A DNA stretch of 64,000 nucleotides from Solitalea lacus (lineage in GTDB: Bacteria; Bacteroidota; Bacteroidia; Sphingobacteriales; Sphingobacteriaceae): NCBI RefSeq assembly GCF_022014595.1, contig NZ_CP091740.1, positions 1,054,001 to 1,118,000 on the forward strand. Direction: 5' to 3'. Of the stretch, positions 38,924-47,980 are shown piece by piece. Below the pieces are notes generated by a model that did no database searches, was not told the origin of the DNA, and saw nothing but the letters and a program-made list of their open reading frames with translations. The first letter of the stretch is position 1, and every line of letters begins with the position of its first letter. The position numbers were made by a program, and so were the translations under genes.

Positions 38924-41461
38924 ATGGAAGCAAAATTTTCACCGAGAGTTAAAGACGTCATTTCGTACAGTCGCGAGGAGGCTTTACGATTAGGGCACGA
39001 CTATATAGGTACAGAACATTTGCTTTTAGGACTGATCCGTGAGGGCGATGGCATTGCCATCAAGTTGCTGAAAGGGATGGGTATTGATACCTACAAGTTG
39101 CGTAAAACTATTGAAGACGCAGTTAAAGGCACTTCTGGCACAACGGTTAATTTGGGAAATATTCCGTTAACCAAACAAGCGGAGAAGGTTCTGAAAATTA
39201 CATACCTGGAGGCAAAAATATTCAAAAGCGAGGTGATTGGGACAGAACACTTGTTGCTTTCATTGTTGCGAGATGAAGATAATATTGCTTCTCAAGTATT
39301 GAATCAGTTTAATGTTAACTATGAGGTTTTTAAAGCTGAACTTGAAGCCAATGTGAGTGGCATCAGAAGTGAGGCGCCTCAAAGTTCTTCTGATGAGGAA
39401 AACTACAGAGAAGAAGAAAACTTTGGAAGCTCTAAGAAAACCAGTGATTCAAAGTCTAAGACTCCTGTACTCGATAATTTTGGTCGAGATTTAACCAAAG
39501 CTGCAGAAGAAGGTAAACTGGATCCGATCGTTGGACGTGAAAAAGAAATTGAACGTGTTTCTCAAATTCTTTCCCGTCGTAAGAAAAATAATCCGATCCT
39601 TATTGGTGAACCTGGAGTTGGTAAGTCAGCTATTGCAGAGGGTTTAGCATTAAGAATTGTTCAGCGTAAAGTTTCCCGTGTACTTTTCAATAAACGTGTG
39701 GTAACCCTTGATTTGGCATCATTAGTTGCCGGAACCAAGTACCGCGGACAATTTGAAGAGCGTATGAAAGCAGTCATGAACGAATTGGAGAAATCTCCTG
39801 ATGTGATTCTGTTCATCGACGAAATTCATACTATTGTTGGAGCAGGAGGAGCCTCAGGATCGTTGGATGCTTCTAATATGTTTAAACCTGCATTAGCAAG
39901 AGGTGAGATTCAATGTATTGGAGCTACAACTTTAGATGAGTACCGTCAGTATATTGAAAAAGATGGAGCATTAGATCGTCGTTTCCAAAAGGTAATGGTT
40001 GAACCTGCTACTGTAGATGAAACCATTGAAATTTTGAATAGAATTAAGGAGAAATACGAAGAACATCATGGTGTTAATTATACTCCTGAAGCGATTAATG
40101 CTTGTGTCAATTTAACCAATCGCTACATTACTGACCGTTTCTTACCTGATAAAGCAATTGACGCTTTGGATGAAGCCGGTTCTCGCGTACACTTAACCAA
40201 TATTCACGTGCCTCAAAACATTATTGATATTGAGCAACGAATTGAGGAAATTAAGCTGGAAAAAAACCGGGTAGTTCGTAGTCAGAAATATGAGGAAGCA
40301 GCCAAGCTTCGTGATACAGAGAAACATCTGTTAGAAGAATTGGATAAAGCTAAAACTGAATGGGAAGCTGAAACTAAAACTAAGCGTTATGTGGTTTCAG
40401 AAGATAACGTGGCAGAGGTTGTTGCAATGATGACAGGAATTCCTGTTCAACGAGTTGGCCAGGCTGATAGTCAAAAATTGCTTAATATGGCTGATGAACT
40501 GAGAGATAAGATCATTGGTCAGGATGAGGCTATTAAAAAGCTTACAAAAGCCATTCAACGTACACGTGCCGGGTTAAAAGACCCTAGAAAGCCTATTGGT
40601 TCTTTCATATTCTTAGGTCCTACAGGTGTTGGTAAAACAGAGTTGGCCAAAGCCTTAGCTCGATTCATGTTTGATACAGATGATTCATTGATTCAAATCG
40701 ACATGAGTGAATACATGGAGAAATTTGCAGTTTCTCGTTTGGTGGGTGCTCCTCCAGGATATGTTGGCTACGAAGAAGGCGGACAGTTAACTGAAAAAGT
40801 TCGTCGTAAACCTTATTCAGTTGTGTTATTAGATGAAATCGAAAAAGCACATCCTGATGTATTCAATATCTTGTTGCAAGTACTGGATGAAGGTGTGTTA
40901 ACCGACAGCTTGGGTCGCAAAGTTGACTTCCGTAACACGGTTATCATTATGACTTCAAACATTGGTGCACGTCAGTTAAAAGACTTTGGTCAAGGTGTTG
41001 GTTTTACTACTTCGACTAAGCTTGCAGGTGCAGATAGCCATTCACGTGGTGTAATTGAAACTGCTTTAAAGCGTGCTTTTGCTCCTGAGTTCTTAAACCG
41101 TGTTGATGACGTTGTTGTATTCAATTCATTGAACAAGGAAGATATCTTCAAAATTATTGACATTGAGCTGAAATCATTGTTTGGACGTATTCAAAATTTA
41201 GGCTATACAATTCAGTTGACAGACGATGCGAAAGAGTTAATTGCTGAGCGTGGCTTTGATCCAAACTTCGGAGCTCGTCCGCTAAATCGTGCTATTCAAA
41301 AATATCTTGAAGATCCGATAGCGGAAGAGATACTTAAAGGAGAGATTCAGGATGGAGATATTATGGAAATTGGTGTTGATAAAGAAACCAATGAAATAAA
41401 GATCAATATTTTGAAGGAAGCGCGTAAGCGCAAGAAAAAAGAAGAAGATAATTTAAGTTAA
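38924..41461 (+). CDS. clpC: Clp protease ATP-binding subunit ClpC
   Basis: An 845-residue AAA+ unfoldase of the Hsp100 family that feeds proteins to ClpP and controls stress proteolysis. The N-terminal domain has two Clp-N repeats ([20 protein letters not shown] near 7 and [20 protein letters not shown] near 86). A linker rich in serine and glutamate covers about 145-185. AAA domain 1 has GEPGVGKSA (near 228), the UVR-like coiled segment [20 protein letters not shown] (near 440) sits in the middle, and AAA domain 2 has [12 protein letters not shown] (near 565). The UVR motif and length mark ClpC rather than ClpA or ClpB. ClpP and the McsB-type adaptors are not in this window. It ends with a strong terminator. 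Confidence 0.95.
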   Translation: MEAKFSPRVKDVISYSREEALRLGHDYIGTEHLLLGLIREGDGIAIKLLKGMGIDTYKLRKTIEDAVKGTSGTTVNLGNIPLTKQAEKVLKITYLEAKIFKSEVIGTEHLLLSLLRDEDNIASQVLNQFNVNYEVFKAELEANVSGIRSEAPQSSSDEENYREEENFGSSKKTSDSKSKTPVLDNFGRDLTKAAEEGKLDPIVGREKEIERVSQILSRRKKNNPILIGEPGVGKSAIAEGLALRIVQRKVSRVLFNKRVVTLDLASLVAGTKYRGQFEERMKAVMNELEKSPDVILFIDEIHTIVGAGGASGSLDASNMFKPALARGEIQCIGATTLDEYRQYIEKDGALDRRFQKVMVEPATVDETIEILNRIKEKYEEHHGVNYTPEAINACVNLTNRYITDRFLPDKAIDALDEAGSRVHLTNIHVPQNIIDIEQRIEEIKLEKNRVVRSQKYEEAAKLRDTEKHLLEELDKAKTEWEAETKTKRYVVSEDNVAEVVAMMTGIPVQRVGQADSQKLLNMADELRDKIIGQDEAIKKLTKAIQRTRAGLKDPRKPIGSFIFLGPTGVGKTELAKALARFMFDTDDSLIQIDMSEYMEKFAVSRLVGAPPGYVGYEEGGQLTEKVRRKPYSVVLLDEIEKAHPDVFNILLQVLDEGVLTDSLGRKVDFRNTVIIMTSNIGARQLKDFGQGVGFTTSTKLAGADSHSRGVIETALKRAFAPEFLNRVDDVVVFNSLNKEDIFKIIDIELKSLFGRIQNLGYTIQLTDDAKELIAERGFDPNFGARPLNRAIQKYLEDPIAEEILKGEIQDGDIMEIGVDKETNEIKINILKEARKRKKKEEDNLS

Positions 41462-41463
41462 TA

Positions 41464-41494
41464 GAAACGCCCCGCTCTGGGGCGTTTCCATTTT
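41464..41494 (+). terminator. Intrinsic terminator of clpC
   Basis: GAAACGCCCC (41464-41473), loop GCTCT, GGGGCGTTTC (41479-41488), then CATTTT. It is 3 bases past the clpC stop. Confidence 0.9.
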
Positions 41495-41660
41495 AGTTGG
41501 TTTATAAAGTGAATTTAATTCCTTTATTTTCAGTTGGTAAAGTTATTTGTTTGTCGACTTGCAAGGTTTTATGCAACTGAATGTCTTCTGCCGACATCTA
41601 ATTAATAAAAACATAGTTTAAAGAGATTGCTTCTACAGAAGTTCTACTCTTAATTTAAAA

Positions 41661-42164
41661 ATGAAGTTTATGAAAAGATTAACCTATACGCTTGGCTCAC
41701 TTTTGATGATTTTAGGAGTGGCTACCTCATGTCAGGATATTACAGAAGTTTATACAACACCAGCTCGTACTGTAATTACAGATAGACTGCCTAGCGAGTG
41801 GACTGCTTATAGTAACGGAACAGGTTATTATACTACCGTTAATATGCCTGAGATTACTTCTAACTTTAATGCTACAGGAGCAGTATTGGTTTATATGTCA
41901 TTTGACCAAGGATATTATGATGCATTGCCTCAAGTGGTAAATGGAGTGTCGTATTTTTTTGCCTCAACACCTGGATTAGTACAGATCGATATGCAAACCA
42001 TAAATGGCAGTCAGCTTTCTCGTCCAGGACCAACAAGTGTCAAGATTGTATTGGTGGATGCTGAACAAATTGCCATGATGAAGGATAAGGGAATCAATCT
42101 GAAAGATTACAACGCCGTACAAAAAGCGGTAAAGCCAGTTGAAAAATATATTGATTTTAAATAA
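41661..42164 (+). CDS. Small lipoprotein of unknown function
   Basis: A 167-residue lipoprotein. The signal MKFMKRLTYTLGSLLMILGV ends in the lipobox VATSC with Cys24 (Cys21 if the second ATG, four codons in, is used). The mature part carries no catalytic motif I recognise: two short hydrophobic beta-like stretches (GAVLVYMSFDQGYYDALPQV; SVKIVLVDAEQIAMM) and a lysine-rich tail. Proteins of this kind are common on the outer membrane in Bacteroidota. It lies between clpC and a phosphodiesterase gene, without visible coupling. Confidence 0.7.
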   Translation: MKFMKRLTYTLGSLLMILGVATSCQDITEVYTTPARTVITDRLPSEWTAYSNGTGYYTTVNMPEITSNFNATGAVLVYMSFDQGYYDALPQVVNGVSYFFASTPGLVQIDMQTINGSQLSRPGPTSVKIVLVDAEQIAMMKDKGINLKDYNAVQKAVKPVEKYIDFK

Positions 42165-42238
42165 TTCTTGCTAAAATCGGCCTATTGAATTAATAATCAG
42201 TTAATATTGGCCCGGTATATTGCTTCAAATTTTATTAC

Positions 42239-43138
42239 ATGAAGCAATTTGTTTTAGCATTATTTTTCAGCTGTTATTGTTTAAAATCATTAGCCCAAAT
42301 GAAGCCAGATATTGATATACAGGGACATAGAGGATGTAGGGGGTTAATGCCGGAAAATACAATCCCGGCTATGATTAAAGCGATTGATCTAGGTGTTCAA
42401 ACGCTTGAAATGGATTGTGTTATTTCCAGAGATAAAAAAGTGGTGGTTTCGCATGATAATTTTATGTCACATGAGTTTGTGTTACAGCCTAACGGAGAGT
42501 CGATTGAGGAAACTGAAGAACGCAAATTCAATTTATATCAGTTGGATTATGAAGCTATAAGAATGTTTGATGTAGGAAGTAAGGTTCATCCTCGCTTTCC
42601 TGATCAAAAGAAGTTTTCAGTAGAAAAACCATTGTTATCTTCATTGATTGATAGTGTAGAGAATTACGTCAACGCTAAAGGACTTAAGCCATTGTATTAT
42701 AACATTGAAACCAAGCTTACACCTGCAGGAGACGTAGTTTTTCACCCGAATCCTAATGAGTTTGTCAATCTATTGATGAGTGTAGTTCTTGAAAAGAAAA
42801 TTGAAGATAGAGTAATTGTGCAATCATTTGATGTGAGAACACTTCAAGTGATTCATCAGCTTTACCCTAAAATAAAAACAGCTTTACTGGTGGAAAATGA
42901 GTTGGGATTGGAGGCTAATTTGGCTGTATTAGGATTTGTTCCTGCTATTTATAGTCCCGATTTCGAGCTTCTTAATGAAGAACTTGTAAATAGTGTTCAT
43001 GAAAAAAACATGAGTTTGATACCGTGGACAATTAATAAAAATGCTGATATGGAACGGATTGCAAAGATGGGTGTGGATGGTATCATTACTGATTATCCTG
43101 ATAAAGCCATTAAGCTATTTGGCAATTATCAAAAATAG
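42239..43138 (+). CDS. Secreted glycerophosphodiester phosphodiesterase
   Basis: A 299-residue TIM-barrel enzyme that hydrolyses glycerophosphodiesters to glycerol 3-phosphate and an alcohol. The signal peptide is MKQFVLALFFSCYCLKSLAQ. The catalytic region starts GHRGCRGLMPENTIPAM (His and Arg at about 30-31, Glu at about 39) and TLEMDCVIS, then VVSHD (second catalytic His, about 76-78), and the C-terminal VDGIITDYPDKAIKLF of the family. It is a standard GDPD of the periplasm, probably recycling phospholipid head groups or secreted phosphodiesters. It converges with guaD and shares a hairpin terminator. Confidence 0.92.
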   Translation: MKQFVLALFFSCYCLKSLAQMKPDIDIQGHRGCRGLMPENTIPAMIKAIDLGVQTLEMDCVISRDKKVVVSHDNFMSHEFVLQPNGESIEETEERKFNLYQLDYEAIRMFDVGSKVHPRFPDQKKFSVEKPLLSSLIDSVENYVNAKGLKPLYYNIETKLTPAGDVVFHPNPNEFVNLLMSVVLEKKIEDRVIVQSFDVRTLQVIHQLYPKIKTALLVENELGLEANLAVLGFVPAIYSPDFELLNEELVNSVHEKNMSLIPWTINKNADMERIAKMGVDGIITDYPDKAIKLFGNYQK

Positions 43139-43141
43139 AAG

Positions 43142-43173
43142 AACAAAGGCCTTAGAAATGTTAGGCCTTTGTT
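43142..43173. terminator. Bidirectional hairpin between convergent genes
   Basis: AACAAAGGCCT (43142-43152) pairs with AGGCCTTTGTT (43163-43173). A short T/G tail follows on the + strand. It ends the phosphodiesterase and guaD transcripts. Confidence 0.8.
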
Positions 43174-43177
43174 GCTT

Positions 43178-43654
43178 TTAATAAAGTTGTTTTTTGTCTA
43201 TACTGCGCCAAAACTGAAACACTGTAAGGGCTTCCTCTCTCCCTAAGGGAATCATTGGAATCTGCCTTTCGTTATGGTTAAGAGGAATTTCTCTGTAAAT
43301 AAAGTCATCATCAAAGCCAATTTCTGCAGCATCCTTACGAGTGTTTGCAAAATAGACCTTGGAAGGTCTTGCCCAATAAATAGCACCTAAGCACATAGGA
43401 CAAGGCTCACATGAAGTGTAAATTTCGCAACCATCAAGCTGAAAAGTTCCAAGGTTTTTACATGCGTCACGAATAGCTATTACCTCTGCATGAGCAGTGG
43501 GGTCATTAGTGGTTAAAACCTGATTGTTTCCGCGACCGATAATTACACCATTTTTAACAATCACACAGCCAAAGGGGCCGCCCTCATTTTTTAAGGGCCC
43601 TTCTTTTGATAGCCGTATGGCTTCTTGCATAAATTCATTCATCAATTCGCTCAT
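43178..43654 (-). CDS. guaD: Guanine deaminase (nucleoside/base deaminase)
   Basis: A 158-residue zinc deaminase of the cytidine-deaminase superfamily that converts guanine to xanthine. The zinc site is THAE (His and Glu in PTAHAEVIA) and SCEPCPMCLGAIYWARP. The tail NTRKDAAEIGFDDDFIYREI...FQFWRS matches the Bacillus-type GuaD (an FDDxFIYxE segment and a C-terminal domain-swapped helix) rather than tRNA adenosine deaminase. It is the short type (about 155 residues), unlike the long amidohydrolase-type guanine deaminases. Convergent with GDPD and separated from pdxA by a hairpin, so monocistronic. Confidence 0.88.
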   Translation of the reverse strand: MSELMNEFMQEAIRLSKEGPLKNEGGPFGCVIVKNGVIIGRGNNQVLTTNDPTAHAEVIAIRDACKNLGTFQLDGCEIYTSCEPCPMCLGAIYWARPSKVYFANTRKDAAEIGFDDDFIYREIPLNHNERQIPMIPLGREEALTVFQFWRSIDKKQLY

Positions 43655-43671
43655 ATGGTAATATAATAAAA

Positions 43672-43699
43672 AACTTCCTTAGGAATTGCCAAGGAAGTT
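43672..43699. terminator. Intrinsic terminator between pdxA and guaD
   Basis: AACTTCCTT (43672-43680) pairs with AAGGAAGTT (43691-43699). T runs flank both sides, so it works for the minus-strand pdxA gene upstream of guaD. Confidence 0.85.
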
Positions 43700-43729
43700 T
43701 TTTGCTGTATATTATTGAGTTTAAAGTGA

Positions 43730-44815
43730 CTATTCTTCACTGTCTTCCTGGGTTACTTTCATTTTCAGTTGACCCACTTTAAGCGGATTTTCAAGCAACA
43801 TCGCTTGTTCCCTGCGGTTACGAACAATGTCAATTGCCATAAATAAGGCATCACGGAACGAATCAGCATTGGCTTGGTTCTTTCCCGCAATATCATATCC
43901 GGTTCCATGGTCTGGAGAAGTACGAATAATTGATAAGCCAGCCGTAAAGTTAACTCCAGAGCCAAATGATAGTGTTTTAAAAGGAATTAAACCTTGGTCG
44001 TGATACATTGCTAACACAGCATCGAACTGCTTATATGAGCCATTGCCAAAGAAACCATCAGCGGGATACGGGCCGATAGCCATAATTTTTTCCTTTCTTG
44101 CCTCTTCAATAGCAGGGATAATAATGGTTTGTTCTTCTTCGCCAATCAAACCATTATCACTAGCATGTGGATTAAGTCCTAAAACTGCAATCTTTGGTTT
44201 TTCAATCCAAAAGTCTTGCTTTAAGCTTTTATTCATTAAGCGCAGCTTTGCAAGAATTTTTTCAGTAGTAATTGAACTTGCAACGTCTTTAACAGGAATA
44301 TGTCCGGTTACAACTCCAACACGCAAATCTTCACTCACTAAAAACATTAACGACTCACTGCTGCCGTCGCGTTGTTGTAAATATTCAGTATGCCCAGGAA
44401 AATCGAAGCCTGGTTGTTGAATATTATACTTGTTGATTGGAGCGGTTAAAAGGGCATCTATTTTACCTTCTACCAAATCATTGGTTGCTGCTTCTAATGA
44501 TTTGAAGGCATATTTACCTCCGTTTTCAGTTTGTTGGCCCAGATCTATTTTTACTTCCTCATCCCAGCAGTTTATAAGGTTGGCACGTTTAGGGTTAGCC
44601 TGCTCAGTGTTTTGAATAATATTAAAGCTGAAATCCTGAATGTTTAATGCTTTACGATGAAATGAAGTGATTTTTACTGAACCGTAAATAATTGGAATAC
44701 AATGTTCCAGAATCCGATTGTCTAGAAGTGTTTTCAGAATCACTTCGATACCAATGCCATTGATGTCACCGATAGTGATGCCGACTTTTATTTTTTTCTG
44801 CGATACGTTCGACAT
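43730..44815 (-). CDS. pdxA: 4-hydroxythreonine-4-phosphate dehydrogenase
   Basis: A 361-residue enzyme of the DXP-dependent vitamin B6 pathway that oxidises 4-phosphohydroxy-L-threonine with NAD. Sequence marks are GITIGDINGIGIEVILKTL (N-terminus), TAPINKYNIQQPGFDFPGHT with the metal-binding His near the end, GLNPHASDNGLIGEEEQ (second metal His) and MYHDQGLIPFKTLSFGSGVN (third metal His). SPDHGTGYDIAGKNQANADSF closes the core. All metal and substrate residues look intact. Single gene followed by its terminator; the rest of the B6 pathway is not in this window. Confidence 0.95.
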   Translation of the reverse strand: MSNVSQKKIKVGITIGDINGIGIEVILKTLLDNRILEHCIPIIYGSVKITSFHRKALNIQDFSFNIIQNTEQANPKRANLINCWDEEVKIDLGQQTENGGKYAFKSLEAATNDLVEGKIDALLTAPINKYNIQQPGFDFPGHTEYLQQRDGSSESLMFLVSEDLRVGVVTGHIPVKDVASSITTEKILAKLRLMNKSLKQDFWIEKPKIAVLGLNPHASDNGLIGEEEQTIIIPAIEEARKEKIMAIGPYPADGFFGNGSYKQFDAVLAMYHDQGLIPFKTLSFGSGVNFTAGLSIIRTSPDHGTGYDIAGKNQANADSFRDALFMAIDIVRNRREQAMLLENPLKVGQLKMKVTQEDSEE

Positions 44816-44981
44816 TTATTACGATTTTTGGATTTTATTAAACTACAAAGTTATAAGATAAAAGTAATCTGTTATCAGTTATCAGAAATGAGATACGAAT
44901 TTAATACTGGTAATGGTTGAAACAGAAAAATAATGACTATAAATTTAAAATAGGTAGTTTAATCGCCATTAAAATAGTTGT

Positions 44982-45752
44982 ATGTCACTAGTAAGAGCCA
45001 AAAAACATTTAGGTCAGCATTTTTTAACAGATAAAAATATTGCACAAAAAATAGTAGAAAGCTTGCGGCCTGAAATTGGCTTTTCTGAAGTGCTTGAAGT
45101 TGGTCCGGGGATGGGTGTTTTAACTGATTTCTTGGTTAAGAAAACGGAATATAAAACCTCATTAATTGATATTGATGGAGAATCAATTGAGTTTTTACAT
45201 AAGAAATATCCCGAATTGAAAGACCGTATTATTCATGGTGATTTTTTGGAAATGGATTTTTCAAAAGTATTTCAGCAGCAGTTTGCTATCATAGGTAATT
45301 TTCCTTACAATATTTCTTCGCAGATTATTTTCAAAATAATAGAGAATAGGGCAATGGTACCCGAAATGGTGGGGATGTTTCAGAAAGAAGTGGGAGAACG
45401 GGTTGCAGCCAAACCTGGAGGTAAAGAATATGGTATTTTAAGCGTTTTAACTCAAGCCTATTATAAGATAGAGTATTTATTTACGGTAAAGCCAGGGGTG
45501 TTTAATCCTCCGCCAAAAGTAAATTCGGGTGTAATAAGACTCACCCGAAAAGAAAATACAGAACTGGGCTGTAATGAAAAACTGTTTTTCCAAGTTGTTA
45601 AAGCTGCCTTTAACCAGCGCCGCAAGCAATTGCGAAATGCATTAAGCCAATTTCAGCCTAAAGGAAAAATTGATGAATCGGTTTTGGAGCTTCGAGCCGA
45701 GAAACTTTCGGTTGAAGATTTTGTCAATATCACGCAACTGTTAGAAAAATAA
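44982..45752 (+). CDS. rsmA: 16S rRNA (adenine-N6,N6)-dimethyltransferase RsmA
   Basis: A 256-residue SAM-dependent enzyme that dimethylates two adjacent adenines in helix 45 of 16S rRNA. The N-terminus (KKHLGQHFL) is the family start. Motif I is EVGPGMGVLT, motif II includes DGESIEFL, and motif IV, NFPYNISS, marks N6-adenine methyltransferases. The RNA-binding C-terminal helices, FFQVVKAAFNQRRKQLRNAL, are typical. Length is normal. It is a single gene about 70 bases before a dehydrogenase on the same strand; a shared transcript is possible. Confidence 0.96.
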   Translation: MSLVRAKKHLGQHFLTDKNIAQKIVESLRPEIGFSEVLEVGPGMGVLTDFLVKKTEYKTSLIDIDGESIEFLHKKYPELKDRIIHGDFLEMDFSKVFQQQFAIIGNFPYNISSQIIFKIIENRAMVPEMVGMFQKEVGERVAAKPGGKEYGILSVLTQAYYKIEYLFTVKPGVFNPPPKVNSGVIRLTRKENTELGCNEKLFFQVVKAAFNQRRKQLRNALSQFQPKGKIDESVLELRAEKLSVEDFVNITQLLEK

Positions 45753-45820
45753 TTTGGTAGCAGCTATTCTCACAATAGTTAATTCTTGAGTAGAGTTTTA
45801 GATTAAAGAACAGAATTTTC

Positions 45821-46759
45821 ATGAATGTACTTGTCGTTGATGAAACCCACCCATTTTTAATGGAAGCGCTTGCCGCCAATGGTTTTCAATGTGATTACCA
45901 ACCCAAAATTACTTATGAACAAGTGCTCGCGTGTATTTCCAATTATGAAGGAATGGTAGTGCGTACAAAATTTAGGGTTGAGAAGGAGTTATTTGACCGT
46001 GCCACAAAACTGAAGTTCATTGCTCGCGCAGGTGCCGGGATGGATAATATTGACGTTGACTATGCTCTTGAAAGAAAAGTAGAGCTGTTTAATGCTCCGG
46101 AAGGAAATGCCAATGCCGTAGGAGAGCATGCGTTGGGAATGTTACTTTCTGTGATGAACAAATTTCCAAAGGGGAATAAAGAAGTTCGGGATGCAATTTG
46201 GGATCGGGAAGGAAACCGCGGCTGGGAATTGGATGGGTTAACTGTCGGTATTATAGGTTACGGTTTTATGGGGCCAGCCTTTGCCAAAAAACTACGTGGT
46301 TTTGAGGTAAAGGTTTTAGCTTATGATAAATATAAAACCGATTTTGGAGATAATTGGGTGCAGGAAAGTTCATTAGAACAACTATTTGAATATGCTGATG
46401 TTTTAAGCTTGCATATACCTCTAACTGATGAAACCCGTTTCATGGTAGATGAACAATTCTTTAACCGATTTAAGAAAAACATCTGGTTTATAAATACTGC
46501 AAGAGGAGAGATTGTGAAAATTGCGGGATTGCTGAAGGCTCTCGACTCCGGCAAAGTTAAAGGTGCAGGTTTAGATGTGTTGCAGAAAGAAAAATTTCCG
46601 CTAAGAGCTGAAGATAAAGTCTGGTTTGATAAGTTAATTCTACGAGATAATGTGTTATTATCCCCGCATGTTGGTGGTTGGAGTGTCGAGTCATACCAAA
46701 AAATTTCAGCTGTTCTAGCTAAAAAAATTATTGAGTGGAACTCTACTCAAAAGAAATAA
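45821..46759 (+). CDS. D-2-hydroxyacid dehydrogenase, SerA-like
   Basis: A 312-residue NAD-dependent dehydrogenase of the D-isomer-specific 2-hydroxyacid family. The substrate domain wraps around a Rossmann domain starting GLTVGIIGYGFMGPAFAKKL (GxGxxG). The catalytic Arg is in INTARGEIV, and the His is in LLSPHVGGWS near the C-terminus; a glutamate in between is expected near the end of VKGAGLDVLQKEKFPL. It has the short form without the regulatory ACT domain of full SerA, so phosphoglycerate dehydrogenase (serine synthesis) is the likeliest job, but other 2-hydroxyacids cannot be excluded. It follows rsmA by 68 bases. Confidence 0.85.
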   Translation: MNVLVVDETHPFLMEALAANGFQCDYQPKITYEQVLACISNYEGMVVRTKFRVEKELFDRATKLKFIARAGAGMDNIDVDYALERKVELFNAPEGNANAVGEHALGMLLSVMNKFPKGNKEVRDAIWDREGNRGWELDGLTVGIIGYGFMGPAFAKKLRGFEVKVLAYDKYKTDFGDNWVQESSLEQLFEYADVLSLHIPLTDETRFMVDEQFFNRFKKNIWFINTARGEIVKIAGLLKALDSGKVKGAGLDVLQKEKFPLRAEDKVWFDKLILRDNVLLSPHVGGWSVESYQKISAVLAKKIIEWNSTQKK

Positions 46760-46882
46760 TTATTTCAGATTCATTTGATAAAGATGATTTATTAACAATA
46801 AAGATTAAATGGAACAATTCTTGTTTGTTATTGTTAATCAGTTGTTTATAAAATGTTAATAGAAAATTCGAAAAATAAGTTT

Positions 46883-46948
46883 TAATTTTGTAGCATTGTA
46901 TAACAAGACTATGCGTCAGTAAATGACGAGTAGTCTTGTTTCTTTTTA
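46883..46948 (+). promoter_or_regulatory. greA leader: -7 element followed by a terminator-like hairpin
   Basis: TAATTTTG (46883-46890) fits the Bacteroidota -7 consensus. The start expected a few bases later is followed at once by a long hairpin. AACAAGACTA (46902-46911) pairs with TAGTCTTGTT (46931-46940), and an inner stem CGTCA (46914-46918) pairs with TGACG (46924-46928) over loop GTAAA. TCTTTTTAT follows. It is either the terminator of the upstream dehydrogenase gene (143 bases away) or an attenuator and small-RNA source for greA. No strong -33 element was seen. Confidence 0.6.
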
Positions 46949-46976
46949 TATCAGTCAATAAAAATTTATTTGCATT

Positions 46977-47450
46977 ATGGCAGAGATTACATATTTAACT
47001 CATGAGGGATTAGAGAAACTTAAGCAGGAGTTAGTGCATCTGAAAACACAAGGAAGGTCTGAGATTTCAAAGCAGATTGCCGAGGCTCGTGATAAAGGCG
47101 ATCTTTCAGAGAATGCAGAATACGATGCTGCAAAGGAAGCGCAAGGATTACATGAGTTAAAGATCGCCAAACTGGAAGAAGTACTGGCTAATTCTAGGGT
47201 GATTGACGAATCTAAGCTAGATACTTCAAAAGTATTAGTGCTTTCTAAAGTGAAAATTAAAAACGTTAAGAACGGTACAGTAATGAATTATCAATTGGTG
47301 GCTGAGAAAGAAGCTGATCTTAAAACCGGCAAAATTTCAGTACAATCACCAATTGCAAAGGGCTTGTTGGGTAAATCAGTAGGTGACATTGCCGACGTGA
47401 CTGTTCCGAACGGGACAATGCAGTTCGAAATTCTCGAAATCAGCAGATAA
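46977..47450 (+). CDS. greA: Transcription elongation factor GreA
   Basis: A 157-residue protein that enters the secondary channel of RNA polymerase and triggers transcript cleavage to rescue backtracked complexes. The N-terminal coiled coil has the acidic tip with conserved Asp/Glu in DKGDLSENAEYDAAK. The C-terminal FKBP-like domain has KTGKISVQSPIAKGLLGKSV and GDIADVTVPNGTMQFEILEI. The size and DLSENAEYDAAKEAQ are GreA hallmarks, distinct from GreB and Rnk. Its leader holds a strong hairpin (see 46883). A long perfect hairpin ends the unit at 47470. Confidence 0.96.
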   Translation: MAEITYLTHEGLEKLKQELVHLKTQGRSEISKQIAEARDKGDLSENAEYDAAKEAQGLHELKIAKLEEVLANSRVIDESKLDTSKVLVLSKVKIKNVKNGTVMNYQLVAEKEADLKTGKISVQSPIAKGLLGKSVGDIADVTVPNGTMQFEILEISR

Positions 47451-47469
47451 TAGTTTATATATAAATCTT

Positions 47470-47538
47470 AAGTAATGAGTTATAAGTTCTCATAGGTTGA
47501 TTCAAAAATCATCAGGGATTATAACTCATTACTTTTTT
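47470..47538 (+). terminator. Long perfect hairpin terminator after greA
   Basis: AAGTAATGAGTTATAA (47470-47485) pairs without mismatch with TTATAACTCATTACTT (47519-47534) around a 33-nt loop, followed by four T. The loop contains AGTTCTCATAGGTTGATTC, similar to part of the hairpin at 55439. Confidence 0.8.
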
Positions 47539-47553
47539 ACTCTCTATTGAAAA

Positions 47554-47943
47554 ATGGCTTCTATCTTCTCAAGAATTGTTGCTGGTGAGATACCGGCATT
47601 TAAAGTGGCAGAAAACGATGAGTTTTTGGCTTTTTTGGATATTGAACCATTGGCCGAAGGTCATACCCTTGTTATTCCCAAAAAAGAGGTAGATTATCTT
47701 TTTGATATGGAAGATGAACTGTTGGGCCGTATGATGATTTTTGCCAAACAAGTGGCAAAGAAAATTGAGAAAGCAATACCTTGTAAACGTATTGGTGTTA
47801 CTGTAATTGGATTAGAAGTGCCGCATGCTCATGTTCATTTAATTCCAATTAACAGAATTGGTGATATGAATTTCAGCCATAAACCTAGTCCGCCTAGCAT
47901 GGAACAGTTAGCTGCTACGTTACAGAAAATATTAAGTGTATAA
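47554..47943 (+). CDS. HIT-family hydrolase
   Basis: A 129-residue protein of the histidine-triad superfamily. The active site is HAHVHLIPI (H-x-H-x-H near residue 93) and the N-terminal stretch MASIFSRIVAGEIPAFKV is family-specific. Bacterial HIT proteins of the HinT type hydrolyse phosphoramidates such as AMP-lysine; their cell role is uncertain. It follows greA after a terminator and converges with ruvC, which lies 37 bases away without a visible hairpin. Confidence 0.9.
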   Translation: MASIFSRIVAGEIPAFKVAENDEFLAFLDIEPLAEGHTLVIPKKEVDYLFDMEDELLGRMMIFAKQVAKKIEKAIPCKRIGVTVIGLEVPHAHVHLIPINRIGDMNFSHKPSPPSMEQLAATLQKILSV

Positions 47944-47980
47944 TTACAGCTAATTGTTGAGCTATAAAAAGAGTGATGGC

